DNA from: Massilia sp. CFBP 13721 | GTDB taxonomy: Bacteria > Pseudomonadota > Gammaproteobacteria > Burkholderiales > Burkholderiaceae_D | Assembly: GCF_014842025.1 (NCBI RefSeq) | Contig: NZ_JACYUY010000015.1 | Coordinates: forward strand, 63,965 to 127,964 | Direction of reading: 5' to 3' | DNA: 64,000 nt | Shown: piece after piece, positions 53,508 through 62,055 of the stretch | Position numbering within the stretch: the first letter of the stretch is position 1 | Layout: each line of letters begins with the position of its first letter | Made by a program: the position numbers and the translations under genes | The notes under the pieces: model-generated | Databases searched by the model: none | Told to the model about the DNA's origin: nothing | Seen by the model: the letters and a program-made list of their open reading frames with translations, nothing else

Positions 53508-54476
53508 TCACTGGCCGTCCGAGCCAGTTGTCGCACGAGGCAAGACGCCGGTTTGCATGGCATCCAGTGCTTCGCGATGGCTGAGCGGTTTTCGCACGGC
53601 AGCAGCGCACGCAGCCTGGGTGGTGGCGTCCCAGTCCACGTGCAGCACCGGCAAGGCGTGCAGGCGATCGTCGATTTCGAAGAAGCCGGCGCTTGCCTGC
53701 AGTGCCTTGCCTCCCAGTGGCCGAGCGCAGTCTTGGTAGACGACGTCCGGCCGCTCGCGCGCGCCCGCACCGAAGGCCTCGCCGCTGCACGCGCTTGCGC
53801 GCTGGCGCAGCGGGGTATAAGCATGCGTAGCGCCGTTGTTCTCGCTGTCCGCCCACTCGGGGAAGACGCTGACCGCGCCGCGGTAAGGCTGCAGGGTGGA
53901 CGCGACGCGTGTCTCCAGCCGCCGGGTCGCTGCGATCATTCCTGTACCGATGTCCTCGTTTTCTACGACATGCATGCGTACTTCAGGCGGATGCGCCCGC
54001 AGCGAGACGTCGTCGCGCGTCAACGCGGCCGGCGCCGGGTCGACGGTAAAGCTGATGGCATCGGGGTATTGCATCGGCAGCCAGCGTGGTGCGGTATAGC
54101 GGATGCCGTAGCTGCCGCCGGGCGCGTAGCCGCCCTCGATCAGGATGCGGAACAGTTGCGTCCCGCGCGGCAGATTGGCCATCGCGGCGGAGTCGGCGGG
54201 CAGTGCCACCGGTTCGATCCGGCCGCGCAATGGTCGCCCGGCGTCGGTTGAAGCGATCTCGAAGTCGTCTGCCGACAGCGCGCTGTCGGCCGGTGCCTGG
54301 AATAAAACGCCCCGGATGTTCGCTGGGTAGTGTTGCACGTGGGCGTGGGGAAAGCCTGCCTGCAGGATGGCGATGCACCTGGCGTGGGCGTTCGGCGCTG
54401 GCAGGCCGAGCAGCAGGGCCAGTGCGAGGCCGCCCGCGCTGACAGCAAAATAATGTGGTCTGGATAGCCGGTTCAT
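53508..54476 (-). CDS. Hypothetical exported protein
   Basis: This 322-residue protein has a signal peptide (AVSAGGLALALLLGLPAPNAHA). The mature part has beta-rich segments (NIRGVLFQAPADSALSADDF, GGYAPGGSYGIRYTAPRWL) and four or five Cys in the last third (SACSGEAFG, YQDCARPLGG, QAACAAAV), which may form disulfides. I do not recognise a family. The start is ATG 54476, which places the signal peptide first; the frame extends to 54500. It is the last of three consecutive minus-strand genes for exported proteins. Confidence 0.65.
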   Translation of the reverse strand: MNRLSRPHYFAVSAGGLALALLLGLPAPNAHARCIAILQAGFPHAHVQHYPANIRGVLFQAPADSALSADDFEIASTDAGRPLRGRIEPVALPADSAAMANLPRGTQLFRILIEGGYAPGGSYGIRYTAPRWLPMQYPDAISFTVDPAPAALTRDDVSLRAHPPEVRMHVVENEDIGTGMIAATRRLETRVASTLQPYRGAVSVFPEWADSENNGATHAYTPLRQRASACSGEAFGAGARERPDVVYQDCARPLGGKALQASAGFFEIDDRLHALPVLHVDWDATTQAACAAAVRKPLSHREALDAMQTGVLPRATTGSDGQ

Positions 54477-54521
54477 TGATTTGCGCGGCCGGCAGAGCAT
54501 TCCGCACGGCCTCCATTGTTC

Positions 54522-54920
54522 TTAGTCCGCCACGGGCGCTTTCGTTAATGCGGCCTTGCAGATTGCGGGGCACTGCGTGCCATCGGCCGCAGCGGCGCAG
54601 GCGCCGCCGGGTCCGGCATAGCAGGCGCCGCCCGGCCCGGCGTATAGCGCGCCACCAGGACCTGCATACAAGGTGCCGCCAGGGCCTGCGTATAACGCGC
54701 CGCCCGGTCCGGCATACAGCGCGCCACCCGGTCCGGCGTACAACGCGCCCCCAGGACCTGCGTATAGCGGGCCGCCCGGACCCGCATAGCAATCGCCACC
54801 AGGCGCCTGCGAACATGAATGTCCAGCCGCTGTGCTCGTTGCTGGCTGTAATTGCGTATGCGCGCATCCGGAAATAGCAAGCGCGAACAGCAGTGCGAAT
54901 GACGGCGTCGATATTCTCAT
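54522..54920 (-). CDS. Lipoprotein with eight tandem YAGPGG-type octapeptides
   Basis: This 132-residue probable lipoprotein ends its signal at AISGC (Cys19). Residues 43-106 are eight successive octapeptides of consensus (A/P/D/T)(L/C)YAGPGG, with Cys replacing Leu in the first and last units. A Cys/Ala-rich tail (ACAAAADGTQCPAICKAAL) follows. A Gly-Pro-Gly-Gly turn with Tyr is reminiscent of elastic or adhesive low-complexity proteins. The Cys at both ends could cross-link. Family unknown. It lies between two other exported hypothetical genes and is on the same strand. Confidence 0.75.
   Translation of the reverse strand: MRISTPSFALLFALAISGCAHTQLQPATSTAAGHSCSQAPGGDCYAGPGGPLYAGPGGALYAGPGGALYAGPGGALYAGPGGTLYAGPGGALYAGPGGACYAGPGGACAAAADGTQCPAICKAALTKAPVAD
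54603..54794 (-). repeat. 24-bp coding tandem repeat, eight units
   Basis: Eight 24-bp units encode the octapeptides of the lipoprotein. Units differ at synonymous positions and in one or two amino acids, so the array is old or under selection for the protein, not a recent slippage product. Confidence 0.9.
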
Positions 54921-54935
54921 GGCGTACCTGACCGA

Positions 54936-55502
54936 TTATTCCGTGACCATGGCAGCAGATGCAAGGACATGGAGTTGCGCCTTGTCCGAACTGGCTGTCG
55001 TCAGGGTGAATACCATTTTGCGCTTGGCCTGGGGTACCGACCATGCATAGGAAATGGTATGCGTTTCGCCGTTGCCGGGCGTATCGGCATGCTTGTCGGT
55101 CCTTTTTTCCACAACCAGGGGCGCCGGCGCTTGGCCGACGGGCTTGATGAATGCACGTTCGACGTCCGCCTGATTGGCCTTGCGCATATAGAGCGCGCAC
55201 ACGTTTTTTCCTGCAGGGAGGGCGAGGACGAGGTTTCCCAGCCGTCCCTGATACGGTACCGGCCATGCGTCCCCTTCATGGCCGCTCAGAAAATGGGTCG
55301 CCTGCTCGGGAGGCAGTTTCGGTACCTTGCTCGCGATGAGCTGCGTGCGCAGGGCTTCAGGGTTATTAATGTGTTTCATGCAGAAACCTGAATACGTCTT
55401 TGCGAAATGATCGGTACTGTCATCCCCTTCAGCCGCATGACAATGGGAAGCAAAAACGATTGTCGCCAGCATGGTGGCGCTTATACAGGTGCGCATCTTC
55501 AT
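54936..55502 (-). CDS. Hypothetical exported protein
   Basis: This 188-residue protein has a signal peptide (CISATMLATIVFASHCHA). The mature part has GFCMKHINNPEALRTQLIAS, LPPEQATHFLSGHEGDAW and NVCALYMRKANQADVERAFI, then a C-terminal sheet (THTISYAWSVP). The pattern resembles a family of small betaproteobacterial (lipo)proteins I cannot name safely. GGAG lies six bases before ATG 55502; ATG 55496 is a second option. It starts 16 bp from an AT-rich inverted repeat. Confidence 0.65.
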   Translation of the reverse strand: MKMRTCISATMLATIVFASHCHAAEGDDSTDHFAKTYSGFCMKHINNPEALRTQLIASKVPKLPPEQATHFLSGHEGDAWPVPYQGRLGNLVLALPAGKNVCALYMRKANQADVERAFIKPVGQAPAPLVVEKRTDKHADTPGNGETHTISYAWSVPQAKRKMVFTLTTASSDKAQLHVLASAAMVTE

Positions 55503-55517
55503 TCACATCTCCAGTTC

Positions 55518-55564
55518 TTTTGTTTTTATATGCCTTGATCGACTGTATCGATATAAAAACAAAA
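55518..55564. promoter_or_regulatory. Perfect 14-bp AT-rich inverted repeat between divergent genes
   Basis: TTTTGTTTTTATAT (55518-55531) and ATATAAAAACAAAA (55551-55564) are exact reverse complements around a 19-bp spacer. The site lies between the exported protein gene (-) and the ExuT-like gene (+). It contains TATAT-type -10 candidates in both directions. Confidence 0.85.
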
Positions 55565-55821
55565 TGGCAATTCCTAAAAACCGGGATGAGCCGCGATGGA
55601 CAAACGAAACGCAGGCGAATAAGGCCCGTTGAGCGAAGTTTTCAGGAATCGCCGGCAAGCAATCAACACGTTGAGCGAGTGCGGCCTCATGCTTGTCAGG
55701 CTGGCAGGGGACTCGTACGATGACGTACAACGCGGATTCCTGGAACTTGCTTGGACGTTCGCGATTCGATCTCCCTGCCAGCCGGCGCCTGCCTGCTGCT
55801 TCACCTGAAAGAACCCATCCG
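55565..55821. other. Leader of the ExuT-like gene, no gene seen
   Basis: No supported gene. An open frame that starts at 55693 is continuous with the transporter, but it lacks conserved sequence before 55822. Confidence 0.4.
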
Positions 55822-57231
55822 ATGAATCAGCAAGTTTTAAATACCGTGCAGGAGCAGAAGCCTGAGCAGGCGTCGGCCATTGGCCGCTACCGCTGGACGA
55901 TCTGCGCGCTGCTGTTTTTCGCCACCACCATCAATTACCTCGACCGCCAGGTCCTGAGCCTGCTGGCGCCGCTCCTGACCCAGGAATTCGGCTGGACCAA
56001 CACCGACTACGCCAACATCACCGCCACCTTCCAGTTCGTGTACGCGATCTCGATGCTGTTCGCCGGCCGCGTGATCGACCGCATGGGCACCAAGCGCGCC
56101 TTCGTGCTGGCGATCGTGGTCTGGTCGCTGGGCGCCATCGCCCACGCCTACGCCGTCGCCATCGGCGACGCCGTCAACAGCGTGCTGACGACGGTCGGGC
56201 TGGCGGTGGTGCCGGTGTCGATCGCCGGCTTCATGATCGGCCGCGCGATCCTGGCGATCGGCGAGTCGGGCAACTTCCCGGCCGCGATCAAGGCCACCGC
56301 CGAATATTTTCCGAAGCGTGAGCGCGCTTTCGCCACCGGCATCTTCAATTCCGGCGCCAACGTCGGCGCCATCCTGGCGCCGCTGACCGTGCCGCTGATC
56401 GCCGCGGCCTGGGGCTGGCAGTTCGCCTTTATCGCCGTCGGCGCGGTCGGCTTCCTCTGGATGGGCATCTGGATCTGGCTGTACGACACGCCCGAGCGCC
56501 AGCGCCGCATGAGCCCGGCCGAACTGGCGTACATCAACAGCGATACCGCCGTGGCTTCGTCGGCCGCACCGACAACGGCTGCGCCGAAAGCGTCGTGGTT
56601 CAAGCTGCTCGGCTACCGCCAGACCTGGGCCTTCGCCTTCGGTAAATTCATGACCGACGGCGTCTGGTGGTTCTTCCTGTTCTGGCTGCCCAAGTACATG
56701 TCGGCCCAGTACGGCCTGTCCGGCCCCGACATGGTGATCCCGCTCGCGGTCCTGTACAGCATGACCATGGTCGGCAGCATCGGCGGCGGCTGGCTCCCGA
56801 CCTGGTTCATCGACCGCGGCCACAACATCTACCAGGGCCGCATGCGCGCCATGTTCGCGATTGCCGTGCTGCCGCTGGTGGTGCTGCTGGCGCAGCCGCT
56901 CGGCTATCTCGGCTACTGGGCCCCGGTGATCCTGATCGGCATCGGCGCCTCGGCGCACCAGGCCTGGTCGGCCAACCTGTTCACCACCGTCTCCGACATG
57001 TTCCCGAAACACAGCGTCGGCTCGGTGGTCGGTATCGGCGGCATGGCCGGCGGCCTCGGCGGCGTGCTGCTCACCAAGCTGGGCGGCTGGCTGTTCGACT
57101 ATTACGGCGCCTTCGGCCAGATCCACACCGGCTACATGATCATGTTCTCGATCTGCGCCGTCGCCTACCTGATCGCCTGGTGCGTGATGAAGGCGCTGGT
57201 GCCGGCGCACCGCGAGATTACCGACCTGTAA
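55822..57231 (+). CDS. MFS hexuronate/sugar-acid transporter (ExuT-like)
   Basis: This 469-residue, 12-helix major facilitator of the anion:cation symporter group imports hexuronates or aldonates across the inner membrane. RWTICALLFFATTINYLDRQ at the first helix and IGRAILAIGESGNFPAAIKA, AEYFPKRERAFATGIFNSGA and FMTDGVWWFFLFWLPKY are marks of the ExuT/GudP/DgoT group. The start is ATG 55822, just before the cytoplasmic tail; the open frame upstream is not conserved. A strong hairpin terminator follows. Standing before the PL26 and GH2 genes, it probably carries galacturonate or glucuronate from RG-I, which is inference. Confidence 0.88.
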   Translation: MNQQVLNTVQEQKPEQASAIGRYRWTICALLFFATTINYLDRQVLSLLAPLLTQEFGWTNTDYANITATFQFVYAISMLFAGRVIDRMGTKRAFVLAIVVWSLGAIAHAYAVAIGDAVNSVLTTVGLAVVPVSIAGFMIGRAILAIGESGNFPAAIKATAEYFPKRERAFATGIFNSGANVGAILAPLTVPLIAAAWGWQFAFIAVGAVGFLWMGIWIWLYDTPERQRRMSPAELAYINSDTAVASSAAPTTAAPKASWFKLLGYRQTWAFAFGKFMTDGVWWFFLFWLPKYMSAQYGLSGPDMVIPLAVLYSMTMVGSIGGGWLPTWFIDRGHNIYQGRMRAMFAIAVLPLVVLLAQPLGYLGYWAPVILIGIGASAHQAWSANLFTTVSDMFPKHSVGSVVGIGGMAGGLGGVLLTKLGGWLFDYYGAFGQIHTGYMIMFSICAVAYLIAWCVMKALVPAHREITDL

Positions 57232-57260
57232 GCAGTCCGTCTTTATTATTTCATCCGCGG

Positions 57261-57283
57261 CGGCGTCCTCCGGGACGCCGTTT
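57261..57283 (+). terminator. Intrinsic terminator after the MFS gene
   Basis: CGGCGTCC (57261-57268) and GGACGCCG (57273-57280) form an 8-bp perfect stem with a TCCG loop, followed by TTT. It separates the transporter from the PL26 gene, which therefore needs its own promoter. Confidence 0.7.
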
Positions 57284-57348
57284 GCACATTCCGGTCACGA
57301 ACATGAGCACACCGTATCCTGATGGGCTCCTATACTGCTGACCATATA

Positions 57349-57361
57349 CTAATATTTCAGC
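57349..57361 (+). promoter_or_regulatory. Candidate operator: CTAATATTTCAGC
   Basis: This 13-bp sequence, 31 bp before the PL26 start, matches CTAATATATTAGC at 63808-63820 in 11 of 13 positions. The upstream CATATACT could be part of a -10. Confidence 0.4.
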
Positions 57362-57392
57362 TGGCGGTGCGCTGGCCGGCCCTGGAGACACG

Positions 57393-60158
57393 ATGACATC
57401 GATTTCACACGCACGGCGCCGCTTCCTCGGCGCGGCCGCCGCCGTCCCGGCGCTTTCCTCGCTGGTTGCGCTCCCCGTGCCGGCACGCGCGCAGACGGCG
57501 AATACCGGCCGTCCGGGCAGCATGCCGGCGGCGACCGTCCTGCGTTGGCTGGACGGCGCGGCGCCCGCGCGCTTCGAAGGCGCGACCCTCGGCGTGCCCT
57601 GGCCGCGCGGCGTGCTGCGGCCCGCGGCCGGCACGGCGCCGCAGTTCACGCTTGGCGCCGGTTCGCCCGCCGTCCAGTCCTGGCCGCTGGCCTACTGGCC
57701 GGACGGCTCGCTGAAGTGGACTGCGCACGCCGTCGCCGGCGGCGCTGTGCCGGCCGCCATGGACCTGCAACGCGGCAGCAGCGGCGCGGCCGCGCCCGGC
57801 GTCTCGGTCCAGCAAAGGGCAGGGCAGGTCACCGTCACGGTGGGCGAGCTGGCGTGGACGATCCCGACCGCGGGTCCCTACCTGGTCGAGCAGGCCACGC
57901 GCCGCGGGCGGACCATGATGCGGCATCTGCGCCTGGTGGCGCTGCGCCAGGACGGGCCGGAACTCGAGGGCGGCGGGACCGTCTCGCGCCAGCCCTTCGC
58001 CAGCCGCGTCAGCAAGGTGCAAGTCGAGCAGGCCGGCCCGGTGCGCGCGGTGGTAAAACTCGAGGGCATCCACAACGGCGGCGGGCGCGACTGGCTGCCG
58101 TTCTCGCTGCGCCTGTACTTCCATGCCGGTTCGAACAACGTGCGCATCGTCCACTCCTTTGTCTACGACGGCGATCCGGCGCGCGACTTCATCGCCGGCC
58201 TGGGCGTGACCGCCACCGTGCCGATGACCGACCCGAGCCACGACCGCCACGTGCGTTTTTCCGGCGAAGGCGTCGGCGTCTGGGGCGAAGCGGTGCGTCC
58301 GGTGACCGGGCTGCGGCGCGACCCCGGCCAGGCCTGGCGCGACGCGCAGGTGGCCGGCAAGGCCTTGCCGCCGCTGGAGGGCATGGCGCAGGCGGTGCGC
58401 GACGGCTTGCCCTGGATTCCGGAGTGGGGCGACTTTACCCTGGCGCAGGCGACGCCCGACGGCTTCACGATCCGCAAGCGCACTGGTTCCGGGCGCGCCT
58501 GGATCGACAGCAATGGCGGCACCCGCACCAAGGGCCTGGCCTATGTCGGCGGCGCCGCCGGCGGCGTGGCCCTCGGCCTGAAGGACTTCTGGCAGCGCGC
58601 GCCGACGGCGCTCGAGGTGCGCGGCGCGGCCGCCGTGGGGGACAATGCGGCGGCCGAGATCACCGCCTGGATGGTCGCGCCAAGCGGCCCGGCGCTCGAC
58701 ATGCGTTCCTACCGCGGCGTCGACGGTATGGACACCCATGAAAAACAGATCGCCGGCCTGAACATCACCTACGAGGACTACGAGGCGGGCTGGGATTCGT
58801 CGATCGGCGTGGCGCGCACATCGGAATTGCAGCTGTGGGTGCTGGACGGCACGCCGTCGCACGATGCCTTCTCCGGCATGGCCGAGCAGGTGGCCAATCC
58901 GGCGCGGCTGGTGCTGGCGCCGGCGCGCATCCAGGAATGCGGTGTCTTCGGCGACTGGGATGTGGCGCGGCGCGACACGCCGGCGCGCACGGTCGTCGAA
59001 GACTGGCTCGACGCCCAGCTCGACCAGTACCTGGTCGAACAAGTGCAGCACCGCTGGTACGGTTTCTGGTCCTACGGCGACGTGATGCACGCTTATGACG
59101 CCGACCGCCACATGTGGCGCTACGACATCGGCGGCTATGCCTGGGACAATTCGGAACTGTCGACCGACCTCTGGCTCTGGTACAGCTACCTGCGCACCGG
59201 CCGCGCCGACGTCTTCAAATTTGCCGAGGCGATGACGCGCCACACCGGCGAAGTCGACGTGTATCACCTGGGCCGCTTCAAGGGCTTCGGCACCCGCCAC
59301 GGCGTGCAGCACTGGTCGGACTCGTCGAAGCAGCCGCGCGTGTCGAACGCCGCCTACCGCCGCATCTATTATTTCCTCACCGCCGACGAGCGCGTGGGCG
59401 ACCTGATGCGCGAACTGCTCGATTCCGACGCCGACCTGCACAAGGTCGACATCTCGCGCAAGCTGGCCCCGAGCGCCGAACGCGCCACGCCGGCGGCGGG
59501 TCTGGTCAACGCCGCCTTCGGCACCATGTGGGGCTCGCTGGTATCGGCCTGGCTGGCCGAATGGGAGCGCACCAATGACCCGCGCTGGCGCGACAAGATC
59601 CTGGCCGGCATGGAAAGCATCGGTGGCCTCAAGCGCCGCTGGTTCGCGTCCTCCGCGCCCTACGATCCGCGCAGCGGCAGGTTCCAGGGGCCGGGCGAGC
59701 ACGTCGCGCTGTCGCAATTGAACGGCGTGTTCGGCGTGGTCGAGATGAGTTCCGAACTCCTGACCCTGCTCGACGCGCCGGCCTACCGCAAGGCCTGGCT
59801 CGAATACTGCCGCTACTACAACGCGACGCCGGCCGAGCTGGTGGCGCTGCTGGGCAAGGACCCGGGCAAGCGCGCCCAGCCCGATTCGCATTCGCGCCTC
59901 ACCGCCTATGCCGCCCACCACGAACGCGACCGCGCGCTGGCCTTGCGCGCCTGGCGCGAGCTGCTCGGCGACGCCGCCTTCCTGAAGCCGCGGCCGGCGC
60001 GCCGCATCGAAGGCACGCAGGTGCTGCGCCCGCTGCGCGAGCAAAGCGGCATCGGCACCAACGGCACGGCCCAGCGCAGCCTGGCCGCGATCCAGAACCT
60101 GGCCCTCGTCGGCGATACCCTCGACGAAGCCATGCGCGCGGCCGGCCTGCTGCGCTGA
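57393..60158 (+). CDS. Exo-rhamnogalacturonan lyase family protein (PL26-like), Tat signal
   Basis: This 921-residue protein has RRRFLGAAAAVPALSSLVAL as a Tat signal. Three parts follow: an N-terminal domain (about 40-130) with LGVPWPRGVLR and YWPDGSLKWTAH; a beta domain (130-450) with VQVEQAGPVRAVVKLEG; and an alpha/alpha barrel (500-760) with HRWYGFWSYGDVMH, WDNSELSTDLWLWYSYLRTG, GRFKGFGTRHGVQHWSDS. This matches the three-domain architecture of the fungal PL26 exo-RG lyase. Such enzymes remove unsaturated galacturonosyl-rhamnose units from RG-I ends. It is followed by a uronidase-like GH2, 27 bp away. Confidence 0.8.
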   Translation: MTSISHARRRFLGAAAAVPALSSLVALPVPARAQTANTGRPGSMPAATVLRWLDGAAPARFEGATLGVPWPRGVLRPAAGTAPQFTLGAGSPAVQSWPLAYWPDGSLKWTAHAVAGGAVPAAMDLQRGSSGAAAPGVSVQQRAGQVTVTVGELAWTIPTAGPYLVEQATRRGRTMMRHLRLVALRQDGPELEGGGTVSRQPFASRVSKVQVEQAGPVRAVVKLEGIHNGGGRDWLPFSLRLYFHAGSNNVRIVHSFVYDGDPARDFIAGLGVTATVPMTDPSHDRHVRFSGEGVGVWGEAVRPVTGLRRDPGQAWRDAQVAGKALPPLEGMAQAVRDGLPWIPEWGDFTLAQATPDGFTIRKRTGSGRAWIDSNGGTRTKGLAYVGGAAGGVALGLKDFWQRAPTALEVRGAAAVGDNAAAEITAWMVAPSGPALDMRSYRGVDGMDTHEKQIAGLNITYEDYEAGWDSSIGVARTSELQLWVLDGTPSHDAFSGMAEQVANPARLVLAPARIQECGVFGDWDVARRDTPARTVVEDWLDAQLDQYLVEQVQHRWYGFWSYGDVMHAYDADRHMWRYDIGGYAWDNSELSTDLWLWYSYLRTGRADVFKFAEAMTRHTGEVDVYHLGRFKGFGTRHGVQHWSDSSKQPRVSNAAYRRIYYFLTADERVGDLMRELLDSDADLHKVDISRKLAPSAERATPAAGLVNAAFGTMWGSLVSAWLAEWERTNDPRWRDKILAGMESIGGLKRRWFASSAPYDPRSGRFQGPGEHVALSQLNGVFGVVEMSSELLTLLDAPAYRKAWLEYCRYYNATPAELVALLGKDPGKRAQPDSHSRLTAYAAHHERDRALALRAWRELLGDAAFLKPRPARRIEGTQVLRPLREQSGIGTNGTAQRSLAAIQNLALVGDTLDEAMRAAGLLR

Positions 60159-60185
60159 TCCATTTACTGAACGGGACCCGCATCC

Positions 60186-62036
60186 ATGAACAAGCTCATT
60201 ACCCTGTTGTGCTTCCTCGTCGCCGCCGTCAGTCTGCCGGCCTGGGCCCAGGACCTCAGGCCTGCTTTCCTGCTGACCGGCGCACTTCAGCGCGACAGCC
60301 AGGACCTCTCAGGACAGTGGACCTATTCGAAGGACCTGTACCGCACCGGCCTCACCGACATCAACGGCTGGGTCGCCAAGTCGCGCATGCAGCGCTACCG
60401 CGACATCGACGTCGCCGCCGTCGAAGCCAAGGGCGGCGCCGACTTCTTCGAGTTCGACATGGACCGCGGCGCGCAGATCGCCGTGCCGGGCGCATGGAAT
60501 GCGGCCACGCCCGAACTGCGCTACTACGATGGCCTGGTCTGGTTCCAGCGCAAATTCAGCGCCGCGCCCGAAGCCGGCAAGCGCCGCTTCCTGCGCTTCG
60601 AGGCGGTCAACTACCGCGCCTACGTTTACCTCAACGGCAAGGAAGTAGGGCGCCATGAAGGCGGCTTCACGCCTTTCGTGGTCGAGATCACCGACGCGCT
60701 GCGCGCGGGCGAGAACCGCCTGACGGTCGGCGTCGATTCGACCCACGACGCCCAATCGATCCCGACCACGATCACCGACTGGGACCTGTACGGCGGCATC
60801 ACCCGCCCGGTGCGCCTGGTCACCACGCCTGCCACCTTCATCGACGACGCCACGCTGGCGCTGCGTCCCGACGGCCGCATCGCCGGTGAAGTACGCCTGC
60901 AGGGGCCGGGCGCGGCCAACCAGGAAGTGACGGTGGCGATCGGCACGCTGGCCAGCGCGCGCGCCGTCACCGACGCCAACGGCCGCGCCGTGTTCGACCT
61001 GGCCGCGCCACGCGGCATGCAGCGCTGGTCGCCGGAGCAGCCGACGCTGTACGACGTGCGCTTTGCCGGCGCCGGCGACACGCTGGGCGACCGCATCGGT
61101 TTCCGCACCATCGCGGTCAAGGGCAGCCAGATCCTCCTGAACGGCAAGCCGTTGTTCCTGCGCGGGATCTCGCTGCACGAGGAAGAATTCGGCCCCAACC
61201 CGGCGCGCAACATGACCGAATCGGCATCGCGCGCGTTGTTGCACGAGATCAAGCACGGCCTCGGCGCCAACTACGTGCGCCTGTCGCACTACCCGCATTC
61301 GGAAACGACGGTGCGCCTGGCCGACGAGATGGGCCTGCTGGTCTGGAGCGAAATCCCGGTCTACTGGACCGTCGACTGGGACAACCCGGCCGTGCTGCGC
61401 AAGGCGCTGGCAATGCAGGCCGAGACGATCTACCGCGACCGCAACCGCGCCGCCGTAGTGCTCTGGAGCGTCGGTAACGAAACCCCGGTCTCGCCTTCGC
61501 GCACGCGCTTCCACGGCGCCATGGCCGACAACGTGCGCCAGCTCGACCCCACCCGCCTGGTCAGCGCCGCGCTACTGGTGGAGCGCCGCAGCGCGCCCGG
61601 CGGCGACGTGCTGGCGATCCAGGACCCGCTGGTCGACAAGCTCGACGTGCTGGCGGTGAATACCTATGCCGGCTGGTACGGCTCCGATTCGCTCGAGGCG
61701 ATCGCCGCGCTGCGCTGGGAAGTGCCGGGCGACCGGCCGCTGATCCTGTCCGAGTTCGGCGCCGACGCGCTGGCGGGTTACAGGAGTAACGGTAGCGACG
61801 GAATGAAGAAGTTCACCGAGGAGTACCAGGCCGCCTACTACCGCCAGACCCTCGCCATGGCCGAGCGCATCCCGACCCTGCGCGGCATGTCGCCCTGGAT
61901 CCTGAAGGACTTCCGCTCGCCGCGGCGCGAACACCCGGTGTTCCAGAACGGCTGGAACCGCAAGGGATTGCTGTCCGAGACGGGCGTGCGCAAGCAGGCG
62001 TTCGAGGTGTTGCGCACGTATTACCGCGCAAAATGA
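60186..62036 (+). CDS. GH2 beta-glucuronidase-like enzyme, secreted
   Basis: This 616-residue protein with a signal peptide (LITLLCFLVAAVSLPAWA) has the three-domain GH2 fold: jelly roll (40-215), Ig (215-310) and barrel (310-616). The acid/base is Glu432 in WSVGNETP, the nucleophile is Glu523 in ILSEFGADA, and the WILKDFRSPRR segment fits glucuronidases. Asn591 and Lys593 in WNRKGLL reproduce the N-x-K motif by which beta-glucuronidases hold the uronate carboxylate. The substrate is thus probably a beta-uronide from pectin or arabinogalactan side chains. It lies 27 bp after PL26 and shares its promoter. Confidence 0.86.
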   Translation: MNKLITLLCFLVAAVSLPAWAQDLRPAFLLTGALQRDSQDLSGQWTYSKDLYRTGLTDINGWVAKSRMQRYRDIDVAAVEAKGGADFFEFDMDRGAQIAVPGAWNAATPELRYYDGLVWFQRKFSAAPEAGKRRFLRFEAVNYRAYVYLNGKEVGRHEGGFTPFVVEITDALRAGENRLTVGVDSTHDAQSIPTTITDWDLYGGITRPVRLVTTPATFIDDATLALRPDGRIAGEVRLQGPGAANQEVTVAIGTLASARAVTDANGRAVFDLAAPRGMQRWSPEQPTLYDVRFAGAGDTLGDRIGFRTIAVKGSQILLNGKPLFLRGISLHEEEFGPNPARNMTESASRALLHEIKHGLGANYVRLSHYPHSETTVRLADEMGLLVWSEIPVYWTVDWDNPAVLRKALAMQAETIYRDRNRAAVVLWSVGNETPVSPSRTRFHGAMADNVRQLDPTRLVSAALLVERRSAPGGDVLAIQDPLVDKLDVLAVNTYAGWYGSDSLEAIAALRWEVPGDRPLILSEFGADALAGYRSNGSDGMKKFTEEYQAAYYRQTLAMAERIPTLRGMSPWILKDFRSPRREHPVFQNGWNRKGLLSETGVRKQAFEVLRTYYRAK

Positions 62037-62055
62037 CGTTTCGACCTGCATGCGC

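Noticed and set aside
53460-54251. A plus-strand 263-residue frame
   Set aside because: It is antisense to an exported protein with a signal peptide, and its own start lacks a ribosome site or motif.
54603-54794. The regularly spaced repeats as a CRISPR array
   Set aside because: Units are contiguous 24-bp coding repeats without spacers, and no cas genes are near.
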